Source of the DNA: Candidatus Kaiserbacteria bacterium
GTDB taxonomy: Bacteria; Patescibacteriota; Minisyncoccia; Phycocordibacterales; UBA2100
Assembly: GCA_016217965.1 (NCBI GenBank)
Contig: JACRFI010000023.1
Location: 1 to 34,733 of the forward strand
Reading direction: 5' to 3'
Length of the DNA: 34,733 nt
The position numbers and the translations under genes were made by a program. How positions within the stretch are numbered: position 1 is the stretch's first letter; every line of letters starts with the position of its first letter. Below, in pieces: positions 26,107 through 33,547 of the stretch. Under the pieces are notes generated by a model. The model did not search any database. It was not told where the DNA came from and saw only the letters and a program-made list of their open reading frames with translations.

Positions 26107-27096
26107 CTATACGGCTTTTCGAGCGATTGCTCTCTTCGCTGCAACAGCGATATGCGAGGCACCCATCTCGTAGTGTTCAATGAGCTCTTTTGCCTCCCCT
26201 GACTGGCCGAATTTGTCTTGCATGCCCACAAATTCGATAGGTGTCGGCGCTTCTTTCGCGAGAAGTTCTGCTATCGCACCTCCAAGGCCTCCATGCACCT
26301 GGTGCTCTTCAACGGTAACAACCGCCCCTGCTTCTTTCGCGATCGTGACGATTTCCTGATCCAACGGCTTAAGCGTGTGTACGTTTGCCACGACAACAGA
26401 AATCCCTTCTTTCTCTAGCTCGCGCGCGGCAAGGAGCGCATTGTGCGTAAGAGGCCCGGTAGAAAAAATAGCCACTTGCGGACTCTCACCTTTCCAGAAA
26501 ATCCCAATTTTCCCGATCTCAAATGGAGTGTCAGCTGTAGTCATGATGGGAGATTTCTCTCGTCCGAATCGCATGTAGACCGGTTTTCCGAGTTTTGCCG
26601 CAGCAAGTGTTGCTTTTCTTCCCTCCTCGGAATCGCACGCGGATATCACCGTGAATTTCGGCATCGCGCGCATGAGCGCCATATCTTCGAGCGCTTGGTG
26701 CGTTGCGCCATCGGGCCCCACGGAAACTCCTGCGTGCATACCACACACGATCGCATGCAAGTCATTGAGCGCAATTGTTGTCCGTATCTGCTCCCAGTTC
26801 CTACCGGGAGAGAACGCGGCATACGAAGTAAAGAACGGGATTTTCCCATAGTTCGCCATGCCGGCAGCCACAGTTGCAAGATTTTGTTCGGCAACGCCGA
26901 CCTGGATGAACCTCTCCGGAAACGCCTTTTGGAAGTGATGCGCTTGAGTAGATTCCGCAAGATCCGCAGTAAGAACCACGACCCGCTCGTCGGCTTTCCC
27001 CGCTTCAACAACACCTTTCCCAAATCCCTCGCGCGTCGAAGCCATGTCGGGCTTCTCAAAGACATTCGCTGCAAGTTTTGCGTCTATGTTCAGCAT
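26107..27096 (-). CDS. transketolase C-terminal subunit
   Basis: VAEQNLATVAAGMANYGKIPFFTSYAAF, VGPDGATHQALEDMALMRAMP. Confidence 0.92.
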   Translation of the reverse strand: MLNIDAKLAANVFEKPDMASTREGFGKGVVEAGKADERVVVLTADLAESTQAHHFQKAFPERFIQVGVAEQNLATVAAGMANYGKIPFFTSYAAFSPGRNWEQIRTTIALNDLHAIVCGMHAGVSVGPDGATHQALEDMALMRAMPKFTVISACDSEEGRKATLAAAKLGKPVYMRFGREKSPIMTTADTPFEIGKIGIFWKGESPQVAIFSTGPLTHNALLAARELEKEGISVVVANVHTLKPLDQEIVTIAKEAGAVVTVEEHQVHGGLGGAIAELLAKEAPTPIEFVGMQDKFGQSGEAKELIEHYEMGASHIAVAAKRAIARKAV

Positions 27097-27097
27097 A

Positions 27098-27961
27098 CTA
27101 TTTTACGTGTGCCATTAGCTCCTCAAGAAAAGTATCTTTCTGTTTGTCTGCTGGAATTTTATCCGTAGGCCCCTTCCCTGGTGGAGCACCGTGCCAACGA
27201 TAGTCGTTTTCTATCGTCGGGACACCTTTTCCTGGCGTTGTATGCGCGAGAATAAGTGTTGGCTTTTCTTTGATGGATTTCGCTTCATCACATGCTTCAA
27301 TGAACTGTTGGATGTTGTGTCCGTCTATCGTAATCACGTGCCAGTTGAACGCGCGATATTTATCGGCAAGCGGTTCGAGTGGCATCACATCTTCCGTGTT
27401 GCCATCGATCTGAATGTTGTTGCGATCCATGATCGCGGTCAGATTCGTCAAGCGATACTTGCCGGCGAACATCGCAGCCTCCCACGTGTTTCCTTCTTCC
27501 TGCTCACCGTCCGACATCGCACAGAATACGCGAAAATTCTTACCGTCCATCCGCGCGGCGTATGCGTACCCCGACGCTTGCGACAAACCTGAGCCAAGAG
27601 GGCCGGATGTCGTTTCGACGCCAGGCAGCATGTCACGCTCTGGGTGACCCTGAAGCCGGGAGCCGAATTTACGAAGTGTCATGCACTCTTCCACGGGAAA
27701 ATAACCCGCATGTGCCATCGCCGAATATCGCACTGGGCAGATATGCCCGTTCGAGAGAAAAAGCCTGTCTCTCTCGGCCCAGTCAGGCTTTAGGGGGTCG
27801 TGCTTCAATACGTGAAAATAGAGCGCCGCGAAAATGTCTGTCATCCCAAGGGGTCCCGCCAGGTGCCCCGACTTCGCTGCCGCAAGCATTTCAATGATGG
27901 TTTTGCGGATAGCGAGCGCCTTTTCTTCAATATTCTTTACTTCCGCATCTGTGATGGCCAT
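27098..27961 (-). CDS. transketolase N-terminal subunit
   Basis: SGHLAGPLGMTDIFAALYFHVL, GPLGSGLSQASGYAYAARMDG, DGEQEEGNTWEAAMFAG. Confidence 0.92.
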   Translation of the reverse strand: MAITDAEVKNIEEKALAIRKTIIEMLAAAKSGHLAGPLGMTDIFAALYFHVLKHDPLKPDWAERDRLFLSNGHICPVRYSAMAHAGYFPVEECMTLRKFGSRLQGHPERDMLPGVETTSGPLGSGLSQASGYAYAARMDGKNFRVFCAMSDGEQEEGNTWEAAMFAGKYRLTNLTAIMDRNNIQIDGNTEDVMPLEPLADKYRAFNWHVITIDGHNIQQFIEACDEAKSIKEKPTLILAHTTPGKGVPTIENDYRWHGAPPGKGPTDKIPADKQKDTFLEELMAHVK

Positions 27962-27974
27962 GGTCGAGATTGTA

Positions 27975-28412
27975 CTACAAATTCAGTAACTTGAGTCCAA
28001 TTTCATCATCAAGCTCGCGCGATATTGCTTCGTTGTATGCAGTCAATTCTACTTCAAGAGTTACAGCTACTTTCGCCTCGAATACGTGTCCTCCCACGGG
28101 CTGATTTTCAATGCCCTTTTTGATTCCAGAGAGTACAGCGTGCATATGCACAAACGGTTTTCCCTCAACCTGCGTGACATTACCCGTCATAGAAGCTACT
28201 TCTCGCTCATCGGCATACAAGATAGAACCATATTTTTTGGCATCCAAATCATAGTAGCCAACCTTCGCCTGTTTTACGGCACCGATCGCCCGGAATGAAG
28301 CGCTCAAAATTCCTTTCCGCTCGCAGAAATCCGTTATCGCGAGGATAACATCTTCATCTTTTTGCAGCCGCAACATATAACGGCCTCGTTCTGTTACTTC
28401 CCTTGCCTGCAT
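27975..28412 (-). CDS. PPC/DUF296 (PCC) domain DNA-binding-like protein
   Basis: YMLRLQKDEDVILAITDFCERKGILSASFRAIGAVKQAKVGYYD; HMHAVLS; 5' end overlaps the aroB 3' end. Confidence 0.8.
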   Translation of the reverse strand: MQAREVTERGRYMLRLQKDEDVILAITDFCERKGILSASFRAIGAVKQAKVGYYDLDAKKYGSILYADEREVASMTGNVTQVEGKPFVHMHAVLSGIKKGIENQPVGGHVFEAKVAVTLEVELTAYNEAISRELDDEIGLKLLNL

Positions 28413-29500
28413 AGATTGAATGCTTTTGTAACAATACCAGCACTCACAGGATGCGCATACATCCCACCCTTTTTATGAACGGACCCAATGCCTGAAAGAA
28501 GCACATAATGAGGAACGCCTCCCTTGCTTTTCTTGTCTGTCTTTGCTGTTTCCAAAATGCTCGCGATAGAAAATTGAGATAGTTTCTTCCCTTGTATACC
28601 AAGCTCAGCAAGTGCATTACGGATAGACTCGTACTCTGAGTGAGAAATAAACCCGAGCAATTCCGAGATCTTACTCTCGACAAGCATGCCGTACCCGACC
28701 GAGTACCCGTGCGATATCTTGAAACGCGAAAGGAGTTCGATGGCATGACCTATGGTGTGCCCGAAATTCACGACGAGCCTCTCGCCGCTCTCACGTTCAT
28801 CCCGTTCCGTAATGCCCGCCTTTATCGAGATTGAACGGTGTATGATCTCCTGAAGGAGTTTCTTCGTTTTGAAGGGTGAGGCGATATCAAGCCCCCTCAC
28901 TCGATTGAGAGCGAGAGCATCTGAAGTAAGAAATGTTTTGATCGCCTCAAAAAGCCCGTTTACGAATTCTTTACGCGACAAATACTGAAGGAAGGCAATA
29001 TCTGCAATGACCGCACGCGGTTGCCAAAATGCTCCGACAGTATTCTTACCAAATGGTGTATTGATGCCAACCTTTCCGCCGATGGAACTGTCTACCATCG
29101 CTAGGAGTGTCGTAGGAGCTTGGATGTAGGGGATGCCGCGCATGTAGGTCGCGGCAACGAACCCTGCGAGATCACCGGTAACACCGCCTCCGAGCGCTAT
29201 GATGAGTGAATCTCTACCAAATTTTTTCTTGAGCATCTGGTGCTGAAGCTTCGTCACCATTTCTTGAGTTTTATTTCTTTCTCCAGCGGGGAACGGAAAT
29301 AATTCTGCACGGATACCAGCCTTCTTTAACGCTCCCATGATACGAGTGCCTAGTATCCGCACCACCGTGTTATCAGCAATCACCGCAACGCGGCGTGCGC
29401 CTTCTTTTTTTACCGCTGCGGCCAATTCGCGCTCAAGTTTCTCTCCCACGATAATTGGGTATGAAGTGTGCTTTGTTTTTACATGGACTGTACGGGTCAT
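28394..29500 (-). CDS. aroB: 3-dehydroquinate synthase
   Basis: LGGGVTGDLAGFVAATYMRGIPYIQAPTTLLAMVDSSIGGKVGINTPFGKNTVGAF. Confidence 0.94.
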   Translation of the reverse strand: MTRTVHVKTKHTSYPIIVGEKLERELAAAVKKEGARRVAVIADNTVVRILGTRIMGALKKAGIRAELFPFPAGERNKTQEMVTKLQHQMLKKKFGRDSLIIALGGGVTGDLAGFVAATYMRGIPYIQAPTTLLAMVDSSIGGKVGINTPFGKNTVGAFWQPRAVIADIAFLQYLSRKEFVNGLFEAIKTFLTSDALALNRVRGLDIASPFKTKKLLQEIIHRSISIKAGITERDERESGERLVVNFGHTIGHAIELLSRFKISHGYSVGYGMLVESKISELLGFISHSEYESIRNALAELGIQGKKLSQFSIASILETAKTDKKSKGGVPHYVLLSGIGSVHKKGGMYAHPVSAGIVTKAFNLCRQGK

Positions 29501-29501
29501 A

Positions 29502-29634
29502 CCCGGTTAGTGAAATTTCGGCTGGCGCTAGGCTTAGGGTCGCTGTCGTAAGAACGTGATGTGCTGTACTTTTTATTCATAGGTGTATGTTGTTGATTGG
29601 TTTAGATGAGACAAGCCGAAATTCTACTACCGGG
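29502..29634. mobile_element. 133-bp MITE-like element, copy 1, between aroG and aroB
   Basis: Imperfect inverted ends CCCGGTTAGTGAAATTTCGGCT/AGCCGAAATTCTACTACCGGG; flanking duplication TCATA; about 89% identical to copy 2. Confidence 0.8.
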
Positions 29635-30825
29635 TCATATCTCTTTCGCAACTTCCCTTAGAAGCTCTTGTGTTGCATCCCACCCGACGCACGGGTCGGT
29701 GATAGACAAGCCTCCTCTATCTATAGTCTCTGCCGTTAGCTTCTCGAGTTTCTGGCTTCCCTCCTGAATAAAGCTTTCCATCATGAATCCTTTGACCAGT
29801 CTTTTATATTCAGGATTCTTTTTCAATGCAAAGAGCACTTCTTTCACGACCACAGGTTGCTGCGCAGGTTCTTTCGCCCCGTTCAAGCGACAGTTCTCAT
29901 GGCTTACGTCGATAAGTATTGAGGGATTCTTTATCTTGTGCTTCTCGAAAAGCGCTGCCGCAGCATGTACGTGTTCTTGAGAATAGTTCGGGCCGCCTTC
30001 TCCTCCGCGCAGCACCAAGTGTGCATACGGATTTCCTTTTGTCTCGACTTGGTAGCCATCGAGAACGGCATGATGCTTGTGCTGCGCGGCGACGATGCCA
30101 TTTACCGCAACTTCGATTGATCCGGAAGTGCTATTTTTCATTCCCACCGGGCAGCTGACGCTGGAAGCAAAGATACGGTGTTCCTGGTCTTCGACGCTGC
30201 GTGCACCAATCGCCATCCATGAGAGAAGTTCAGCGAATCCTTTTGCATTGTGCGTGAAGAGAGCTTCGTCTGCGATAGGAAGCCCCATCTCGACTATTTT
30301 CACCATCATGTCGCGGCAATATAGTGCGCCCTCTGCAATATCCGGTTCTTGATATGGGTCAACCTGGTTGACGGGCCCGAGCCAGCCGCGGATAGTGCGA
30401 GGCTTTTGGATATACACACGCATGACAAGTTTGAGTTTCTCCGAGACTTCATCGGAGAGTTTTTTAAGGCGCTTTGCATACTTCAAGACCGCCTCCGAAG
30501 GCCATGCGGAGCAGGGACCCACGATGAAGAGCAGCCTGTCGTCCCTCCCTGCCAAAATATCTTCGATTTCTTTCCGATCTTTCTTTACTTGGGATAGCCC
30601 CTCATCAGAAATTGGATGCGCAGCAATTATCTCATCCGCAGACGGAAGCTTTTTTATGATGCGGACATTCATCCCATTAGAAATATCACGCCCAAGTCCT
30701 CCGGACGCGCCCGCGCGGGCCCCGTTAGAAGCATGGACCTCGTGTTCAGCAGCCGCGTGCGGCTGGCTTTTAACGGAGCGGGCGTGATTTCTAACGGGAC
30801 GAGTTATTTTTTTTCTCGTTTTCAT
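29635..30825 (-). CDS. aroG: 3-deoxy-7-phosphoheptulonate (DAHP) synthase, AroFGH type, with 42-aa repeat-derived N-terminal segment
   Basis: DDRLLFIVGPCSAWPSEAVLKYAKRL, VMRVYIQKPRTIRGWLG, SCPVGMKNSTSGSIEVAVNGIVAAQ. Confidence 0.93.
   Translation of the reverse strand: MKTRKKITRPVRNHARSVKSQPHAAAEHEVHASNGARAGASGGLGRDISNGMNVRIIKKLPSADEIIAAHPISDEGLSQVKKDRKEIEDILAGRDDRLLFIVGPCSAWPSEAVLKYAKRLKKLSDEVSEKLKLVMRVYIQKPRTIRGWLGPVNQVDPYQEPDIAEGALYCRDMMVKIVEMGLPIADEALFTHNAKGFAELLSWMAIGARSVEDQEHRIFASSVSCPVGMKNSTSGSIEVAVNGIVAAQHKHHAVLDGYQVETKGNPYAHLVLRGGEGGPNYSQEHVHAAAALFEKHKIKNPSILIDVSHENCRLNGAKEPAQQPVVVKEVLFALKKNPEYKRLVKGFMMESFIQEGSQKLEKLTAETIDRGGLSITDPCVGWDATQELLREVAKEI
30673..30798. repeat. 126-bp palindromic element in frame within aroG
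   Basis: CCCATTAGAAATATCACGCCC ... GGGCGTGATTTCTAACGGG ends; inner CAGCCGC-GT-GCGGCTG hairpin; 126 = 42 codons. Confidence 0.7.
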
Positions 30826-31622
30826 ATAGATTGCTTTTGTAACGCATCTTGCAGCAGTGCAGTATACCCATAATCCCGAATTTCCCTATCAAGCCACAGC
30901 CTTTCCTGCTCAAGCCCTTGCGCGACGAACATGGAAAGCCCCGAGATTGCACGCGCACCTTTCGCAGAGGTGTGCTTCAAAAGCGGCGTCTCCGTATAAA
31001 TGAGATCGAGTACTGTCGTGTCCTTCGTTATCAATTCCTCCCTAATGGGCAGTGGATCGCTCAGTTTGAGTCCAACGGAGGTTGCATTGACGATGAGTGA
31101 AAATCTGCCTGGGCTGATGGATGACAGGTCGTCTTCGACAACGCCACCGAATCTGCTACGCATCTCTTCTGCTTTTTCCTTTGTTCGATTGTGATAGAAA
31201 ACATGTGCGCCCTTAAATTTCAGATAGTATGCAACCGGATATGCGGCGCCTCCCGCGCCGAGAAGAAGTACGTCTTTGCCGGAGACTTGCACGCCCTTCA
31301 GTGCTGCCTCGATCCCCACAATGTCCGTGTTGTAGCCGCGGAGCACTCCATCTGTATTGAGAAGCGTGTTCACTGCACCGATATCGCTGGCTCTCGCATC
31401 TATCTCGTCCACATACTGCATCACCGACTGCTTATGCGGCAGCGTGACCGCAGCAAGATGAATGGGAAGCGCCCGCATCTTTTCTGTGAATGCCGCTATG
31501 TCCTCTTCGTCATACGCATGCATGTCTGCATCTACGCCTTCGTGCTTGTAGATAGCGTTATGCAACAAAGGAGAGAGGCTGTGGGATATCGGATGCCCAA
31601 CGACGGCTGTTTGGAGTGTCAT
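30822..31622 (-). CDS. aroE: shikimate dehydrogenase
   Basis: VVGHPISHSLSPLLHNAIYKHEG, LGAGGAAYPVAYYLKFKGAHVFYHNRTKEKA; ATGA overlaps with both neighbours. Confidence 0.93.
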   Translation of the reverse strand: MTLQTAVVGHPISHSLSPLLHNAIYKHEGVDADMHAYDEEDIAAFTEKMRALPIHLAAVTLPHKQSVMQYVDEIDARASDIGAVNTLLNTDGVLRGYNTDIVGIEAALKGVQVSGKDVLLLGAGGAAYPVAYYLKFKGAHVFYHNRTKEKAEEMRSRFGGVVEDDLSSISPGRFSLIVNATSVGLKLSDPLPIREELITKDTTVLDLIYTETPLLKHTSAKGARAISGLSMFVAQGLEQERLWLDREIRDYGYTALLQDALQKQSI

Positions 31623-32050
31623 ATTCTTTTTTGGAGCTCGGCGAGCGCCTCGACGTATCCTTGTTCCTTCTTGCCACTGATCTGAAGCACACACGCAGGA
31701 GCAATCACGGACATTTGCCTCCATGTCTCACGTTTTTTTATATCGGAAAGATGCACTTCAATAGCTGGAAGCCCAGTATCTTTTATTGCGTCGTGCAATG
31801 CGTAGCTGTAGTGCGTAAACGCACCGGGATTGATAATAATGCCCGCTGCGCTTTCGCTCTCCGCCTGTAAAAAATCGATGAGCTCCCCTTCGTGATTTGA
31901 TTGGAACGCTTTCACTTCGATATCCGCTTTTCTAGCCTCATCTCGTACAAGATTCTCAATATCAGAAAGCGTGACACTCCCGTAGTGCTGCGCGTCGCGC
32001 TTTCCCAAGCGATTCAGGTTAGGTCCGTGAATAAGTAAAATTGTCTTCAT
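31619..32050 (-). CDS. aroQ: 3-dehydroquinate dehydratase, type II
   Basis: LLIHGPNLNRLGKRD...YGSVTLSDIE, FQSNHEGELIDFLQ, INPGAFTHYSYALHDAI. Confidence 0.95.
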   Translation of the reverse strand: MKTILLIHGPNLNRLGKRDAQHYGSVTLSDIENLVRDEARKADIEVKAFQSNHEGELIDFLQAESESAAGIIINPGAFTHYSYALHDAIKDTGLPAIEVHLSDIKKRETWRQMSVIAPACVLQISGKKEQGYVEALAELQKRI

Positions 32051-32063
32051 AAAGAACGCGTCG

Positions 32064-32166
32064 AAAAATCGTCAGATACGAGGCGCGGAGAAAGCGGCGC
32101 GCGAGGCGTACGAAACGTACGACAAGCGTGACGCAAAGGCTCCGCAACGAGGTAGATGAGATTTTT
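32064..32166. repeat. 103-bp inverted-repeat element between attenuator and aroQ
   Basis: Ends AAAAATCGTCAGATAC/GTAGATGAGATTTTT, inner GCGGAG/CTCCGC, central CGTACG-AAA-CGTACG. Confidence 0.6.
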
Positions 32167-32183
32167 AGGCATGTTATTTAATG

Positions 32184-32205
32184 AAAAGAGCCCTTTCGAG
32201 GGCCC
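32184..32205 (-). terminator. attenuator terminator (3:4 hairpin) of the aro operon
   Basis: Minus strand GGGCCCT-CGAA-AGGGCTC followed by TTTTC; stem 7 bp including one G-U. Confidence 0.7.
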
Positions 32206-32265
32206 GATTCCGCTATCGTATCTTTTTGTTTACGATCGCGCAAACGAGACCTCGAGCTTGAGGTC
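32198..32265 (-). promoter_or_regulatory. alternative 1:2 and 2:3 (antiterminator) pairings of the aro leader
   Basis: 1: GACCUC (32265-32260); 2: GAGGUCUCGUUUGCGCGAUCGU (32253-32232); 3: ACGAUAGCGGAAUCGGGCCCUC (32219-32198); 2:3 pairs about 18 of 22 positions including one G-U. Confidence 0.75.
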
Positions 32266-32304
32266 ATAAAAGAAAAACCAAAAGAAATACTGCGCGCGAG
32301 TCAT
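32230..32304 (-). CDS. aromatic-rich leader peptide MTRAQYFFWFFFYDLKLEVSFARS
   Basis: ATG ACT CGC GCG CAG TAT TTC TTT TGG TTT TTC TTT TAT ... TAA, directly upstream of the attenuator structures and aroQ. Confidence 0.85.
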   Translation of the reverse strand: MTRAQYFFWFFFYDLKLEVSFARS

Positions 32305-32312
32305 GTATGTAC

Positions 32313-32340
32313 AGGCTACCGCTTGTTGGAAAATTGTCAA
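32313..32340 (-). promoter_or_regulatory. candidate promoter of the aro leader/operon
   Basis: TTGACA (32340-32335), 16-bp spacer, TAGCCT (32318-32313); good -35, weak -10. Confidence 0.5.
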
Positions 32341-32473
32341 CCCGGTTAGTGAAATTTCGGCTGGCGCACGGCGCAAAGTCGCTGTCGTAAGAACGTGATG
32401 TGCTGTACTTTTGATTCAAACGTTACTGTTGTTGATCGGTTTAGATGAGACGAGCCGAAATTCTACTACCGGG
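32341..32473. mobile_element. 133-bp MITE-like element, copy 2, between rpe and the aro leader promoter
   Basis: Same ends and length as copy 1, 14 mismatches by eye; flanking TCAA duplication. Confidence 0.8.
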
Positions 32474-32485
32474 TCAACGCTGTTA

Positions 32486-33142
32486 TCAGACACCTGCTAA
32501 TTTCAGAAGTTTTTCATACATCCCCGCAGGATCATCGCTTTTTGATATAGCAGAACCCACAGAAAAACGAGTCGCACCAGCTTTTACGAATAGCTTAATG
32601 TTTGTTTCCGAGACGCCGCCATCGACAGCAATCGGAACATCAGAGTGTTTTTTGTGGAATAGTTTGACTCGCTCGATGCCTCGCTCGTCAAAAGGAATTC
32701 CCTGCTTCCCAATAGTTGCGATGGACATAAAAAGCACGAAATCGCAGATATCCAAATACGGTTCGAGTGATTCAAGTGGCGTCTGGAGCAGGACGCCCAG
32801 CCCAACCTCCTTCGCGCCCGCCTTCTTCCACATATCCAAAGTCTCGCGCGCAGATTCTGCATTTGAAAACGCTTCCACATGGCCGATGACTCTCTTCGCG
32901 CCAGCTCGCACGAACGAGAGCCCTGCAGTGAGAGGATTCTCGATCATGAGATGCGCTTCGTACATGACATGTGCTGAATCTGGCATCTTTTCATCCGGCT
33001 CAGGTATCCAAGTAGTGTTAGGTGCAAGTGAGCCATTTGCCGCATCTATCTGAAGTCCTGGAGCGAACGGAAATCGCTCTCTCGCAACAGCTATATCGCC
33101 GAGTGAGTTCGGGACGACCGTTGGAAATATCTCAATAGTCAT
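32486..33142 (-). CDS. rpe: ribulose-phosphate 3-epimerase family protein
   Basis: LQIDAANGSLAPNT, HVMYEAHLMIENPLTAG, IAVDGGVSETNIKLFVKAGATRFSVGSAI; start refined to MTIEIFPTVV. Confidence 0.85.
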   Translation of the reverse strand: MTIEIFPTVVPNSLGDIAVARERFPFAPGLQIDAANGSLAPNTTWIPEPDEKMPDSAHVMYEAHLMIENPLTAGLSFVRAGAKRVIGHVEAFSNAESARETLDMWKKAGAKEVGLGVLLQTPLESLEPYLDICDFVLFMSIATIGKQGIPFDERGIERVKLFHKKHSDVPIAVDGGVSETNIKLFVKAGATRFSVGSAISKSDDPAGMYEKLLKLAGV

Positions 33143-33547
33143 AAGTTGAGAGTCATGAGTCACGAGAGCGTACGATCATCGTCGAGAGCATTCTACTTAC
33201 TTCAGTGGCATACTTCTCCGCTTCGCTTACAAGTGTAGCATCTGCATATCGCACTCTCTGGGCAATCTCCATTTGTGTTTCTAATTCAGCAACAGAACCA
33301 AGAGCAATGCAAAGAAAATTACGGAAATCTGCTTTTGTACTTCTTTTGCTGCCTTCTGCAATATTTGAAGGAATTGAAACTGCGCTACGACGCATCTGGC
33401 TTGTTAGCCCGAATGTCTCAGATTTGGGAAACTTTTCAGTCATTGTATAAATTGAAACAACCAAATCCATCGCTTTTTGCCAAACAATCAATTCTCGATA
33501 GCCGCCCGCCATGCATTCTAAGATTTATGTCTTATGACTTATGACTA
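33136..33547. mobile_element. 412-bp cassette with perfect 11-bp terminal inverted repeats carrying an S23-type gene
   Basis: TAGTCATAAGT (33136-33146) / ACTTATGACTA (33537-33547). Confidence 0.55.
33153..33512 (-). CDS. four-helix bundle protein (23S rRNA-intervening-sequence protein / bAvd-like family)
   Basis: YRELIVWQKAMDLVVSIYTMTEKFPKSETFGLTSQMRRSAVSIPSNIAEGSKR. Confidence 0.92.
   Translation of the reverse strand: MAGGYRELIVWQKAMDLVVSIYTMTEKFPKSETFGLTSQMRRSAVSIPSNIAEGSKRSTKADFRNFLCIALGSVAELETQMEIAQRVRYADATLVSEAEKYATEVSRMLSTMIVRSRDS

Noticed and set aside
26107-27961. Split transketolase as an anomaly
   Set aside because: Separate N- and C-terminal transketolase subunits are a known arrangement in many bacteria and archaea.
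32341-32473. Interpreting the 133-bp repeats as aromatic riboswitches because both precede aro genes
   Set aside because: Copy 2 lies upstream of the leader promoter, and both copies have flank duplications with one splitting an ATGA overlap; a mobile element explains the data better, though later recruitment is not excluded.
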